Positions 49,145 to 58,034 of a stretch of 64,000 bases of DNA are shown piece by piece (the stretch's first letter is position 1; every line of letters begins with the position of its first letter). A model generated the notes under the pieces. It saw only the letters and a list, made by a program, of their open reading frames with translations, did not search any database and was not told the origin of the DNA. The stretch covers positions 372,001-436,000 of the forward strand of contig NZ_JOAI01000001.1 of NCBI RefSeq assembly GCF_000717715.1. The letters run 5' to 3'. The stretch is from Streptomyces sp. NRRL B-24484. GTDB lineage: Bacteria; Actinomycetota; Actinomycetes; Streptomycetales; Streptomycetaceae. Both the position numbers and the translations under genes were made by a program.

Positions 49145-50077
49145 ATGGCACGGATCGGCACCCTGGCGGGAACGGCGGTACTGGCGGCGGCACTGGCCGC
49201 GGGCTGCAGCAGCCACTCGGTGGTGACGGCTCCGGCGAGCAGTCCGACGAGCGGCACGGGCTCCGGTTCCACCGGCTTACCCCGGTCGGCGCAGGTCGGG
49301 GACACCCTCGAACTGGCCGGCAACGAGAAGGGCGCCCGGATCGCCGTGACGGTGACGGCGGTGGCCGACCCGGCGACGGGCGCCGACGCCATCTCCACGC
49401 CGGGCGCCGGCGAACGGCTGGTCGCCGTGCAGTTCCGGCTCCACAACATCGGCTCGGCGGTGTACTCCGACGCCCCGGCCAACAGCGCCACCGTGATCGA
49501 CGAGCAGGGGCAGGGCTTCAACACCTCGGTGACCACCGAGGTCACCGCCGGGCCGGGATTCCCCGCCGGGGTGCACGTCGCCCCCGGCGACACCGCGCTC
49601 GGCTACCTCGCCTTCGAGGTCCCGGCGGGCTCCCGTCTCGCCAAGGCCCAGTTCACCCTGAATTCCGGCTTCGCGGACCAGACCGGCCAGTGGGCGCTGC
49701 CCGCCGCCACCGCGGCCCCCACCGCGACCGCCACGGCCGCGCGGACCACGACCGTCACCGCGACGGCCACCGCCACCGCCGGCCCCCGGACGGCCGCCGC
49801 CGCACCGCGCCAGGCCGTGGAGGACTACTACGCCGCGATCAACGCCCGTGACTACGCCCGCGCCTGGGCCCTCGGCGGCCGCAACCTCGCGCCGAGCTAC
49901 GGGCAGTTCGTCAACGGCTTCACCGGCACCGCGGCCGACACCGTGACCGTCACCGCCGTCAACGGCGACACCGTCTCCGTCCTCCTGGACGCCCTGCAGA
50001 CCGACGGCACCCACCACCACTACGCCGGCACCTACACCGTCCGCAACGGCATCATCGTCGCCGCCTCGATCCACTGA
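49145..50077 (+). CDS. Lipoprotein with DUF4352-like domain
   Basis: 310 residues. A lipoprotein signal ends at LAAG-C21. A DUF4352/Telomeric-repeat-like beta domain follows (GDTLELAGNEKGARIAVTVT, VAVQFRLHNIGSAVYSD). A T/A-rich linker (about 205-235) leads to a second domain of the NTF2-like type (AVEDYYAAINARDYARAWAL). Such proteins are surface-anchored in actinobacteria; function unknown. Confidence 0.82.
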   Translation: MARIGTLAGTAVLAAALAAGCSSHSVVTAPASSPTSGTGSGSTGLPRSAQVGDTLELAGNEKGARIAVTVTAVADPATGADAISTPGAGERLVAVQFRLHNIGSAVYSDAPANSATVIDEQGQGFNTSVTTEVTAGPGFPAGVHVAPGDTALGYLAFEVPAGSRLAKAQFTLNSGFADQTGQWALPAATAAPTATATAARTTTVTATATATAGPRTAAAAPRQAVEDYYAAINARDYARAWALGGRNLAPSYGQFVNGFTGTAADTVTVTAVNGDTVSVLLDALQTDGTHHHYAGTYTVRNGIIVAASIH

Positions 50078-50125
50078 CCGCTTGCCCCACACCCCCGCCG
50101 ATCCCACGCCCCCTGCTCCCCCGCC

Positions 50126-50926
50126 TCAGCCCCCCGCGGGGATCCGCACCACCGCCACCACCGGCAGATGATCCGTCGCCACCACCAGATCCGCCGCCGA
50201 CACCCCCGCCAACCCCTGCGGCACCCCGCACGCCAGCACCTCCACACCGGGCGTGGCGAAGATCGCGTCGATCCGCTGGTGGGGGTCGGCCGGGACGGAG
50301 GTGAAGGTGCCGCCCCAGGGGGCGACGGTGTGGGCGTCCTGGTACGCGGCGGCCATCCGGCGCCAGCCCGGGCCGTCGGGGTGCTCGTTGAAGTCGCCTG
50401 CGACGATGCCGTGCTCGTCCGGGTCGAACTGGTCCGGGAGCAGCGCGAACTGGCGGAGCCGTTCGGCCGGGTCGAGGGAGAGGTGGCAGCTGGTCACCGC
50501 GAACGGGGCCGAACGGCCCACCCGTAGCAGGGCGGTGGCGAATCCGCGGGCGTGCAGGCCGCGGGTCTTGGGCAGCAGCCGGTCGCGGACGGCGAGGACC
50601 TCGACCCGCAGCTTCCCGAGCAGCAGCGGTCCGGCGGCGATCCGGCCGCCGCCGGAGAGGACGACGGTTCCGGTGCGGTGGGCGAGCCGGGCGGCCTGCT
50701 TCCGGGGCCGCCAGTACCGCGGGGACTCCTGGATGCAGACCACGTCCGGATCGCAGGCGCGGATCACCCGGACGAGGGCGTCCCGGTCGTCCCGCAGCGA
50801 GCGGACGTTGTAGCTGAGGATGCGGACCCGCTCGGCGCCGTCGGGTTCGGCGCCGGAGGCGGGCAGGGCGGCCGGCCCGGTCGGCGGCACGGGTCCGGGG
50901 GCTGCGGACGGCTGCTCGGCAGGCAT
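50126..50926 (-). CDS. Endonuclease/exonuclease/phosphatase (EEP) family protein
   Basis: About 266 residues. The EEP core is clear: ILSYNVRSL, CIQESPRYW, HLSLDP, GIVAGDFNEHPDG, IDAIFATPG and ATDHLPVVAVV, with the final Asp-His pair intact. EEP enzymes include nucleases and lipid phosphatases. I chose the ATG at 50926 because a TAGCAT box ends seven bases before it; an ATG nine bases further upstream overlaps that box. No signal peptide. Confidence 0.8.
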   Translation of the reverse strand: MPAEQPSAAPGPVPPTGPAALPASGAEPDGAERVRILSYNVRSLRDDRDALVRVIRACDPDVVCIQESPRYWRPRKQAARLAHRTGTVVLSGGGRIAAGPLLLGKLRVEVLAVRDRLLPKTRGLHARGFATALLRVGRSAPFAVTSCHLSLDPAERLRQFALLPDQFDPDEHGIVAGDFNEHPDGPGWRRMAAAYQDAHTVAPWGGTFTSVPADPHQRIDAIFATPGVEVLACGVPQGLAGVSAADLVVATDHLPVVAVVRIPAGG

Positions 50927-50993
50927 GCCGGCCATGCTAACGGCGAGGCCGGGGCGGCTGCCCCAACCTCGCCGTCGGAGATCGGACGATCCG

Positions 50994-51935
50994 TCAGACG
51001 CGCGCCAGGTCGGCGGCGCCGGCGATGCCGGCCGCGGAACCCATCGTCGCGAGCAGGACCTCGGCGCGCGGGCGGTGCACGCCACCGGTCAGGTAGGTCT
51101 CGAAGGCCGCGGCGACCGGGTCGAGCAGCAGGCTGCCCGAGTCGGAGACGCCGCCGCCGAGCACGAAGACGCCCGGGTCGAACAGCGCGGCGAGGTCGGC
51201 CATGCCGCGGCCGAGCCAGTCGGCGAGCTCCGAGTAGCACTCCAGGGCGAGCGGGTCGCCCTCGGCCGCGGCCTCGGTGATGTGGATGCCGCGAATGGTC
51301 TCGGCGACGAAGTCGTTGAGCTCCAGCATCCGCTTGCCGGCGATCGGGTCGGCGGCGGCCTTCTCGCGGCCGTAGCGGCGCAGCGCACGGCCGGAGCCGT
51401 ACTGCTCCCAGCAGCCCTTGCCGCCGCAGCCGCAGGCCAGGCCGTCGGGGACCATGTTGAGGTGGCCGATCTCGCCGGCGACGCCGAAGCGGCCGCGGTG
51501 CATCCGGCCGTCGAGGACGATGCCGCCGCCGATGCCGGTGCCGACGGTGATCAGGACCATGTCCTCGTAGCCGGCCGCGGCGCCGAAGCGGAACTCGGCC
51601 CAGGCGGCGCAGTTCGCGTCGTTCTCGACGACGGTCTCCAGGCCGGTGAGCTCCTCGATGCGCTGCTTGAGCGGCTCGTTCTCCCAGTCGATGTTGGGAG
51701 CGAAGATCACCGTGGAGCGGTCGCGGTCCACGAAGCCGGGGGCGCCGACACCGACGGCCGCGACCTCCGGGTACTCCTCCTTGAGCTCGCGCACGGCCTG
51801 CGCGATCGCGTCGACCGCCCACTGGGGGTCGGCCGGGGTGGGCACCCGGGTACGCGCAAGGATTTCGCCGGTCTCGTCGACCACGCCGGCCGCGATCTTC
51901 GTCCCGCCGACGTCGACGCCGATGGTCAGAGCCAT
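50994..51935 (-). CDS. glk: ROK family glucokinase
   Basis: Phosphorylates glucose with ATP; in streptomycetes this enzyme also mediates carbon catabolite repression. 313 residues with the N-terminal ATP motif GVDVGGTKIA, the glucose-binding VENDANCAAWAEFRFG, GTGIGGGIV, and the ROK zinc motif CGCGGKGCWEQYGSG. Palindromic repeats lie 26-55 bases before the start. It is alone in its transcription unit, with the EEP gene downstream. Confidence 0.96.
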   Translation of the reverse strand: MALTIGVDVGGTKIAAGVVDETGEILARTRVPTPADPQWAVDAIAQAVRELKEEYPEVAAVGVGAPGFVDRDRSTVIFAPNIDWENEPLKQRIEELTGLETVVENDANCAAWAEFRFGAAAGYEDMVLITVGTGIGGGIVLDGRMHRGRFGVAGEIGHLNMVPDGLACGCGGKGCWEQYGSGRALRRYGREKAAADPIAGKRMLELNDFVAETIRGIHITEAAAEGDPLALECYSELADWLGRGMADLAALFDPGVFVLGGGVSDSGSLLLDPVAAAFETYLTGGVHRPRAEVLLATMGSAAGIAGAADLARV

Positions 51936-51960
51936 GTGTCCCTCAGCTATTCACTCGTTC

Positions 51961-51990
51961 CCGCTGAGCGGAACGGTACCCGCTGAGCGG
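51961..51990. promoter_or_regulatory. Tandem operator-like repeats before glk
   Basis: CCGCTGAGCGG occurs at 51961-51971 and again at 51980-51990, each a near-perfect palindrome (5-1-5), with centres 19 bases apart. They sit in the 5' region of glk. The repeated spacing suits dimer binding on one face of DNA. Confidence 0.6.
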
Positions 51991-52131
51991 TGCTCCCGTA
52001 CACACCGAGGCCTACATTAACCGAAGCCAATTTCCGGATTGCCGGGTCAGCTGCGTTCAGAAGTCGTAGACTTCGCGGCTTTGAGTGATGCGTGAAGGCG
52101 CCACAGTCACCTCGTCTGACCTGCGGCTTCA

Positions 52132-52419
52132 CTACTTGTCGGAGGCCCCGTCGAGGTCGATGTGCTCGGCCTCGGCGTGTCCGGCACCGGCCCAGCGCTG
52201 TTCATGACCTGAGACGGCTGCGCGGTACGCGGCGAGCAGTTCGCCGCCCGCGGCGGCGAGATGTCCGTACACCTCGGGGTTCTGCTCGCGCAGCCTGGTG
52301 CCGTACTCCTGGGCCTTGCCGCCGAGGGCGAGGGCGAACCTCCGGACCTCGTCGACCAGCGGCCCGAACTCCGCGCCGAGGCCCTGCCCGGCCGTGCCGT
52401 CCGCCTTCTCGTCCGCCAT
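52132..52419 (-). CDS. Small DUF5304-like protein
   Basis: 95 residues with an acidic, mainly helical core (FGPLVDEVRRFALALGGKAQ, then NPEVYGHLAAAGGELLAAYR) and a C-terminal HIDLDGASDK. I assign it to DUF5304, an actinobacterial family of unknown function, with moderate confidence. ATG at 52419 behind AGGAGG. In streptomycetes it accompanies the ArsA-like and SRPBCC genes found here, in the same direction. Confidence 0.65.
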   Translation of the reverse strand: MADEKADGTAGQGLGAEFGPLVDEVRRFALALGGKAQEYGTRLREQNPEVYGHLAAAGGELLAAYRAAVSGHEQRWAGAGHAEAEHIDLDGASDK

Positions 52420-52433
52420 CCGGCGACCTCCTC

Positions 52434-52698
52434 CGTGCGTCCTCGGCGCGGCATCGCGGTGACGCAGGGGCGTCGCCGGTGCGCTGCCGAGCCGTCCGGC
52501 CGGGACCGGCCGGGCTCCAGACGCTACCGGACGGCGTATCGAAGGCCGCCCGGCGCACCGGACGCGCGCCGGGCGCACACGCCCATCACACACGCCCCTT
52601 CCCTGCACCGGCCGACCGGCGCGCGGCAGGGCCGCCCGCAACCATCGGGGCCGCCACGTGCGCCAGTGCGTGCCATGGGGGCGAGCGGCGCCCGCCAC
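52434..52698. other. Intergenic stretch between the DUF5304-like and ArsA-like genes
   Basis: Part of a roughly 395-base gap. Beyond G+C-rich sequence without a recognisable gene I see only the upstream ribosome site of the DUF5304-like gene at its left end and the tandem repeat tract at its right end. Confidence 0.5.
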
Positions 52699-52822
52699 GG
52701 GCCGGGGCTTGTCCGCCACGGGCCGGGGCTTGTCCGCCACGGGCGAGGAGGGCCAGTCGCGGGCGAGACGGGGTCCGCCCCGGGCGAGGAGGGCAAGTCG
52801 CGGGCGAGGCGGGGTCAGCCGC
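52699..52822. repeat. Tandem minisatellite of about 20.5-base units
   Basis: Six units of 21, 21, 20, 21, 20 and 21 bases: two of the GGGCCGGGGCTTGTCCGCCA type, then two GGGCGAGGAGGGCCAGTCGC / GGGCGAGACGGGGTCCGCCC pairs with few changes. The last unit reaches across the stop codon of the ArsA-like gene. The regular period near two helical turns is notable. Confidence 0.85.
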
Positions 52823-53984
52823 GGGCCGGCCAGAGCGCGGGGTCCGGCGCGAACCGCACCGACAGCACGCCGTCGTGCAGCCCTGCGCCGCTCACCGTGC
52901 ACCGCCGCAGGGCGGAGGGCAGCGGGAGCAGCCGGCGGTGGCCGCCGGTGCCCACGACCAGTTCGTCCCCGCGGCGCACCAGCTCCAGTCCGGACCGGTC
53001 GGCGCCGGGCAGGGCGAGGTGCCAGACCAGCAGTCCTTCCGCGGCGAGCCGGTCCTCGACCCACGGCTCGGGGGCCTCGCCGGGTTCGGGCACGCCGGCG
53101 GCGTACAGCTGGTCGGCGATGTCCTCCAGGGCGACCTCGGGCCATCCGGCGGTGAGCAGCGGCACGGCGCCGAGGCTGGCGGCGAGCTCGGCCAGGCGTT
53201 CCTGCTGGCGGGCGGCGCGGGCGGCCAGCCAGGGGTCGGGCGAGGCGGTGGCCGCGGACGGCAGCACCCGGTGGGCGACGACCGCGTCCAGGCGACGGCC
53301 GTACAGGGCGAGGGCGGCGCGGATCCGGCGCAGCTCTCCGTTGCCGTGGGCGTCGGCGTCCACGACCAGGCGGACGGAGGTGCCGGGCGCCTCGATCACG
53401 GCGCGGGCCTCGGCGAGGGCGGCGCAGGCGGCCGTCCGGGCCTCGAACAGCCAGTCGGCGGGCATCGGCACCCCGGCGAGCGCGGCCAGCAGCGGGCGCA
53501 GCGCGCGGGCGGCCTGGCGCTGCTCGGGCAGCAGCCGGTCGAGGTAGCGGACGAGTTGCTCGGGCAGTGCCAGGGTGGCGAGCAGGTCGGCCGGGGGCGG
53601 GGCGGCGACCACGACGGTCTCGGCGTCGGCGGAGCGCAGCGCGCGGAGCAGGGCGAGCTGCCGGGTGCCGGGCAGCGGGGTGAGCTCCTCGGGGTCGAGC
53701 GGCTCGGCCCCGAGCAGGTCGAGGGCCGGCGCGAGCCGGGCGCCGAAGCCGTCGAGGGCGCTGCGCAGGGCGGCCTGCTCGTCGATCCGGGCGACCGCGA
53801 GCCGGTCCGCGCAGGGTGCGGGCTCCGCGGTGAGGCGGGTGTCCAGCAGGTCGTCGAGGGCGCGGTGCGGGTCGTCGGCGGCCAGCAGCAGGGTGCGCCG
53901 GCCGGCGCGGGCGCTGTGCAGGGCGGTGGCGGCGGCGACGACGGCCGAGCCCTCGCCGGTGACGAGGACGGTGCGGGGTGACAC
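52815..53984 (-). CDS. ArsA-like protein with degenerate P-loop
   Basis: 389 residues laid out like ArsA/Get3 ATPases: a beta-strand plus loop at the start, LLLAADDPHRALDDLLDTRL (switch-like), helical middle and a C-terminal beta domain (VWHLALPGADRSGLELVRRG). The expected GKGGVGKTT is replaced by GEGSAVVAAA at about 10-19, so ATP hydrolysis is unlikely. GTG start six bases after the SRPBCC stop indicates coupling. The paralogous intact pair is not in the window. Confidence 0.8.
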   Translation of the reverse strand: MSPRTVLVTGEGSAVVAAATALHSARAGRRTLLLAADDPHRALDDLLDTRLTAEPAPCADRLAVARIDEQAALRSALDGFGARLAPALDLLGAEPLDPEELTPLPGTRQLALLRALRSADAETVVVAAPPPADLLATLALPEQLVRYLDRLLPEQRQAARALRPLLAALAGVPMPADWLFEARTAACAALAEARAVIEAPGTSVRLVVDADAHGNGELRRIRAALALYGRRLDAVVAHRVLPSAATASPDPWLAARAARQQERLAELAASLGAVPLLTAGWPEVALEDIADQLYAAGVPEPGEAPEPWVEDRLAAEGLLVWHLALPGADRSGLELVRRGDELVVGTGGHRRLLPLPSALRRCTVSGAGLHDGVLSVRFAPDPALWPARG

Positions 53985-53990
53985 CCGGCG

Positions 53991-54425
53991 TCAGCCCTCG
54001 ACGCGCTTCTTCAGGCCGGCCAGGGCCCGGTCGATGATGACCTTCTCCGCCTTGCGCTTGATCATGCCGAGCATCGGGATCTTGACGTCGACGGCGAGCT
54101 GGTAGGTGACCTCGGTGCCGCCGCCCTTGACCGCGGCGAGGCTGTAGGAGCCGTCGAGGGCCCGCAGCATCTGGCTCTTCACCAGCGTCCAGCGGACCTC
54201 GCGGTCGCCGTCCCAGGTGTAGGCGAGGACGTGCTCGTCGCGGATCGCGCCGGCGTCGAGCACCAGGCGCACCTCCGAACCGCGGCCGTCCGCGGCGGTG
54301 TTCAGCACCTCGATCTCCTTGACCTCGCCCGTCCACTCCGGGTAGGCCGCGAAGTCGGCGATCGCGGCCATGACCTCGGCCGGGGTCGCGTCGATGATGA
54401 TGCTCGACCTGGTGTGCTCCGCCAT
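53991..54425 (-). CDS. SRPBCC family protein (polyketide cyclase/START-like)
   Basis: 144 residues forming one START-like fold: a SSIIIDATPAEVMAAIADFA opening, the YPEWTGEVKEIEVL signature, and a C-terminal helix (AEKVIIDRALAGLKKRVEG). Such proteins bind hydrophobic ligands. It has an ATG with GGAGGG and is followed by the ArsA-like gene. It is divergent from an acyl-CoA ligase, so a lipid ligand is possible; this is inference. Confidence 0.85.
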   Translation of the reverse strand: MAEHTRSSIIIDATPAEVMAAIADFAAYPEWTGEVKEIEVLNTAADGRGSEVRLVLDAGAIRDEHVLAYTWDGDREVRWTLVKSQMLRALDGSYSLAAVKGGGTEVTYQLAVDVKIPMLGMIKRKAEKVIIDRALAGLKKRVEG

Positions 54426-54811
54426 CACGGCCCTCCGCGTCTCTTCAGATGTGCGCCCAGGGCAGGCTATCGCGCCCGCGGGTGCGCGCCGGGCGCCGCC
54501 CTGGGCATCGGGGCTCGCGAGGGGTTCGCGAACGGCTCCCGGCGGGCCCGCGGCACCGGGCGGACGCACCCGCGCGGGGTGGGTCCGGGGCCGGTGCGGA
54601 GCCGGTGCGGAGCCGGTCGGCGGGGCCTGTGCGGGGGCACCGGGGGCTACCGACACGTCGGGCATCGGCTGTCGTAAGGTGCGAGACGAAACATCCCCAC
54701 CCGTTCTGCGCGGTGTGACTCTTCGAACAACGGAGCCGACAGCTCTGGTCGAATCCGGCTACCGAGCAGTAACGTCCTGCCGTCCCGCAGCGTCGCAGAC
54801 GAGGAGCAGTC

Positions 54812-56605
54812 TTGCTCGAGTTCAGCCTTCCGGCCCGCTACCAGGTACCGAGCGGCGGAAACCTCTCCGACCTGATCCACCAGAACGCCGAGCTGCACCC
54901 CGGCGTCGCCGTGATCAGCCGGAAGGTGGCCGGGCAGTGGCAGGACCTGACGGCGGCCCAGTTCCTCTCCGAGGTCCACGCGGTGGCCAAGGGGCTGATC
55001 GCCTCCGGCGTCGAGCCGGGCGACCGGGTCGCGGTGATGTCCCGCACCCGTTACGAGTGGACGCTGCTCGACTTCGCGATCTGGTGCGCGGGCGCGATCA
55101 CCGTGCCGGTGTACGAGTCCTCCTCCGCCGAGCAGGTGCAGTGGATCCTCGGCGACTCCGGTGCCGTCGCGGTGGTCACCGAGACCGCCGGCCACGCCGC
55201 CGTCCTCGCGGAGGTCCGGGACCGCCTGCCGCAGCTCCGGCACGCCTGGCAGATCGAGGACGGCGCGGTCGCCGCCCTCACCGCGGCGGGCGCCGACGTC
55301 ACCGACGCGACGGTCGCCGAGCGCCGGGCCGTCCCGGACGCCGACACCATCGCCACCATCGTCTACACCTCGGGCACCACCGGCCGCCCCAAGGGCTGCC
55401 AGCTGACCCACCGCAACTTCCTGGCGGAGCTGGGCAACGTCACCGCCCGCCTGGAGCCGCTCTTCCGCACCGGCGAGAGCTCCGTCCTGCTGTTCCTGCC
55501 GCTGGCCCACGTGCTCGGCCGGATCGCCGAGATCGCGGCGGCCATCGCGCCGATCAAGATCGGCCACGTCTCCGACATCAAGGACGTCACCGCCGAACTC
55601 GGCTCCTTCCGGCCGACCCTGATCCTCGGTGTGCCGCGCGTCTTCGAGAAGGTCTTCAACACCGCCCGCGCCAAGGCCCAGGCCGACGGCAAGGGCAAGA
55701 TCTTCGACAAGGCCGCCGACACCGCCATCGCGTACAGCCGCGCGCTGGACGCCGGCGGCGCCGGGCTCGGCCTGAGAATCAAGCACTTCGTCTTCGACAA
55801 GCTGGTGTACGCCAAGCTGCGGGCCGCCCTCGGCGGACGGGCCACCCACGCCATCTCCGGCGGCGCCCCGCTCGGCGAGCGGCTCGGCCACTTCTACCGC
55901 GGCATCGGCTTCACCGTCCTGGAGGGCTACGGCCTGACCGAGACCTGTGCGGCCACCGCCTTCAACCCGCACGACAAGCCGAAGATCGGCACCGTCGGCC
56001 AGCCGCTGCCCGGCTCCGCGGTGAAGATCGCCGAGGACGGCGAGGTGCTGCTCAAGGGCCCGCAGGTCTTCACCGGGTACTGGAACAACCCGGAGGCCAC
56101 CGCGGAGGCCCTGCAGGACGGCTGGTTCGCCACCGGCGACATCGGTTCGCTGGACGACGAGGGCTACCTCACCATCACCGGCCGCAAGAAGGAGATCATC
56201 GTCACCGCGGGCGGCAAGAACGTGGCGCCGGCCGTGATCGAGGACCGGATCCGGGCGCACGCCCTGATCGGTGAGGTCATGGTGGTCGGCGACCGCAAGC
56301 CCTTCGTGGCCTGCCTGATCACCCTCGACCCGGACTTCTTCGACAAGTGGAAGGAGCTCAACGGCAAGCCGGCCGGGGCCGGCCTCGCCGACCTCGCCGA
56401 GGACGCCGACCTGCTCGCCGCCGTGCAGTCCGCCGTGGACGACGGCAACCAGGCCGTCTCGCACGCCGAGGCCGTGAAGAAGTTCCGCCTGCTCGACACC
56501 TCCTTCACCGAGGAGAGCGGCCACCTCACCCCCTCCCTCAAGCTGAAGCGCAACGTCGTCCTCAAGGACTTCGCCGCCGACGTCGAGGCCATCTACCAGC
56601 GCTGA
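54812..56605 (+). CDS. Long-chain fatty acid-CoA ligase
   Basis: Activates fatty acids to acyl-CoA through an acyl-adenylate. 597 residues with the AMP-binding signature YTSGTTGRPKG (about 185-195), GYGLTET, TGDIGSLDDEGYLTITGRKK and the C-terminal catalytic lysine region (LTPSLKLKRNVVLKDF). TTG start at 54812 with GAGGAG. It resembles FadD15-type ligases of actinobacteria. It is divergent from the SRPBCC gene. Confidence 0.94.
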   Translation: MLEFSLPARYQVPSGGNLSDLIHQNAELHPGVAVISRKVAGQWQDLTAAQFLSEVHAVAKGLIASGVEPGDRVAVMSRTRYEWTLLDFAIWCAGAITVPVYESSSAEQVQWILGDSGAVAVVTETAGHAAVLAEVRDRLPQLRHAWQIEDGAVAALTAAGADVTDATVAERRAVPDADTIATIVYTSGTTGRPKGCQLTHRNFLAELGNVTARLEPLFRTGESSVLLFLPLAHVLGRIAEIAAAIAPIKIGHVSDIKDVTAELGSFRPTLILGVPRVFEKVFNTARAKAQADGKGKIFDKAADTAIAYSRALDAGGAGLGLRIKHFVFDKLVYAKLRAALGGRATHAISGGAPLGERLGHFYRGIGFTVLEGYGLTETCAATAFNPHDKPKIGTVGQPLPGSAVKIAEDGEVLLKGPQVFTGYWNNPEATAEALQDGWFATGDIGSLDDEGYLTITGRKKEIIVTAGGKNVAPAVIEDRIRAHALIGEVMVVGDRKPFVACLITLDPDFFDKWKELNGKPAGAGLADLAEDADLLAAVQSAVDDGNQAVSHAEAVKKFRLLDTSFTEESGHLTPSLKLKRNVVLKDFAADVEAIYQR

Positions 56606-56613
56606 AGCGGGTG

Positions 56614-56696
56614 ACCGCGAGGGGCGCGGCGAACTGTGCGAATCGGGGGCAACGGTCCGTGCCTTCCGTCTCGCGCGGTTCACCGCGCCCCTCGGT
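56614..56696. repeat. Interspersed AGGGGCGCG-type inverted repeat between convergent genes
   Basis: GAGGGGCGCGG (56619-56629) and CCGCGCCCCTC (56683-56693) are exact complements, extended by GAAC/GTTC inside. The inner arm carries GGCGAACTGTGCGAATCGG, much like AGAACTGCGCAATTCGG in the copy at 32432. A single-arm version (CCAGGGGCGCGTGGGGGTGC) occurs at about 44555-44574 before macR's stop. Confidence 0.7.
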
Positions 56697-56709
56697 GGTT
56701 GTCCCGGTG

Positions 56710-57843
56710 CTACGCCAGCAGCCCCGTGAGCCGCTGCGCCAGCAGGTCCCAGCGCCAGGAGCGCTCCACCCAGCGCCGTCCGGCCTCCCCCATCGTCCGC
56801 CGCAGCTGCTCGTCGTGGAGCAGCCGCACGATCCGCTCCGCCGCCGCCTCCGCCGAGCGGCCCGGCACCACGTAGCCGGTCTCGCCCTCCAGGACGGCGT
56901 CCGGGGCACCGCCGGAGTCCCCGGCGACCACCGGCAGGCCGGTCGCGGAGGCCTCCAGGTAGACGATCCCGAGGCCCTCGACGTCCAGCCCGCCCCGCCG
57001 GGTCCGGCAGGGCATCGCGAAGACGTCGCCGGCGCCGTAGTGGGCGGGCAGTTCCTCCCACGGCACGGCCCCGGTGAAGCGGACGGAGCCGGCGACCCCG
57101 CGGGCCTCGGCGAGCTTCTCCAGGTCGTCGCGGTAGGGGCCGTCGCCGACGATCAGCAGGACGGTGTCGGGCACCGCCGCGAGGATCTGCGGCATGGCCT
57201 CGATCAGGGTGTCCTGGCCCTTGCGCCGGACGAGCCGGGAGACGCAGACGACGACCGGCCGGTCGCTGAGCCCGAGCCGGGCGCGGACCTCGTCGCCGCC
57301 CGAGTCCGGCCGGAAGGTCCGCTCGTCGACGCCGGGCGGCAGCTGCACCATCCGCCGGGCCGCCTCCGGGCCGACCGCGTCGGCGATCCGGCTGCGGGTG
57401 TACTCGCCGAGGTAGGTGAGGGTGTCGGTGCCGGCGCCGATCCGCCGCAGCAGCTGCCGGGAGCCGGGCAGCTGGGCCCAGGCGGCCTCGTGGCCGTGGG
57501 TCATGCCGAGCAGGCGCTGGGCGCCCGCATGCCGCAGTGCGGGGGCCATCAGGCCGAGCGGGGCGGCGGCGCCGAACCAGACGGAGCTGCAGCCCTCGGC
57601 GCGGAGGATCTCGGCGGCCCGCCGGGTGACCCGCGGGGTGGGCACCATCATCTTCGTCCGGTCGCGGATCACCGGGAACGGCTGGCGGGCGTCGAACTCG
57701 GCGACCTCCTTCCCGTCGCGCCAGGTGGAGGCGTACACCACGATGGAACCCGCGGGCTGGCGGACGGCCATGTTGTGCACGAACGCCTGGATCCCGCCGG
57801 GCCTCGGCGGGAAGTCGTTGGTGACGATGAGGGTCTTGTGCAT
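56710..57843 (-). CDS. Glycosyltransferase family 4 (PimB-like mannosyltransferase)
   Basis: 377 residues of GT-B fold. The N-terminal acceptor loop TNDFPPRPGGIQAF, VSRLVRRKGQDTLIEAMP, and the donor-binding E-x7-E motif EGLGIVYLE are present. It resembles PimB' enzymes that add mannose to phosphatidylinositol mannoside in actinobacteria. ATG at 57843. The divergent GT87 gene is consistent with membrane glycolipid synthesis. Confidence 0.85.
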   Translation of the reverse strand: MHKTLIVTNDFPPRPGGIQAFVHNMAVRQPAGSIVVYASTWRDGKEVAEFDARQPFPVIRDRTKMMVPTPRVTRRAAEILRAEGCSSVWFGAAAPLGLMAPALRHAGAQRLLGMTHGHEAAWAQLPGSRQLLRRIGAGTDTLTYLGEYTRSRIADAVGPEAARRMVQLPPGVDERTFRPDSGGDEVRARLGLSDRPVVVCVSRLVRRKGQDTLIEAMPQILAAVPDTVLLIVGDGPYRDDLEKLAEARGVAGSVRFTGAVPWEELPAHYGAGDVFAMPCRTRRGGLDVEGLGIVYLEASATGLPVVAGDSGGAPDAVLEGETGYVVPGRSAEAAAERIVRLLHDEQLRRTMGEAGRRWVERSWRWDLLAQRLTGLLA

Positions 57844-58034
57844 GCCACGGCTCGCTCGGTCGGGGGTTGCATGGTGCAGTGGTCGGTGATCCGTACCATA
57901 GGTCAACACCACGGCCCGCCGGGAACGAAGGATCACAGCGCAACCGTTTCCGGTCCGGGCCGGTCCTATGTGCCGGGGCCCCGTTGCGCGGGCGCCACCG
58001 CGACCGGCGTCAGCGAGTCGAACGAGGGAGCGCA

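Noticed and set aside
52699..52822. Possible CRISPR array
   Set aside because: The repeat units are contiguous with no unique spacers; it is a tandem minisatellite.
52132..54336. 734-residue minus-strand frame
   Set aside because: Mostly R/P/A-rich antisense-like reading over the ArsA-like gene; only the final 95 residues form a real small protein.
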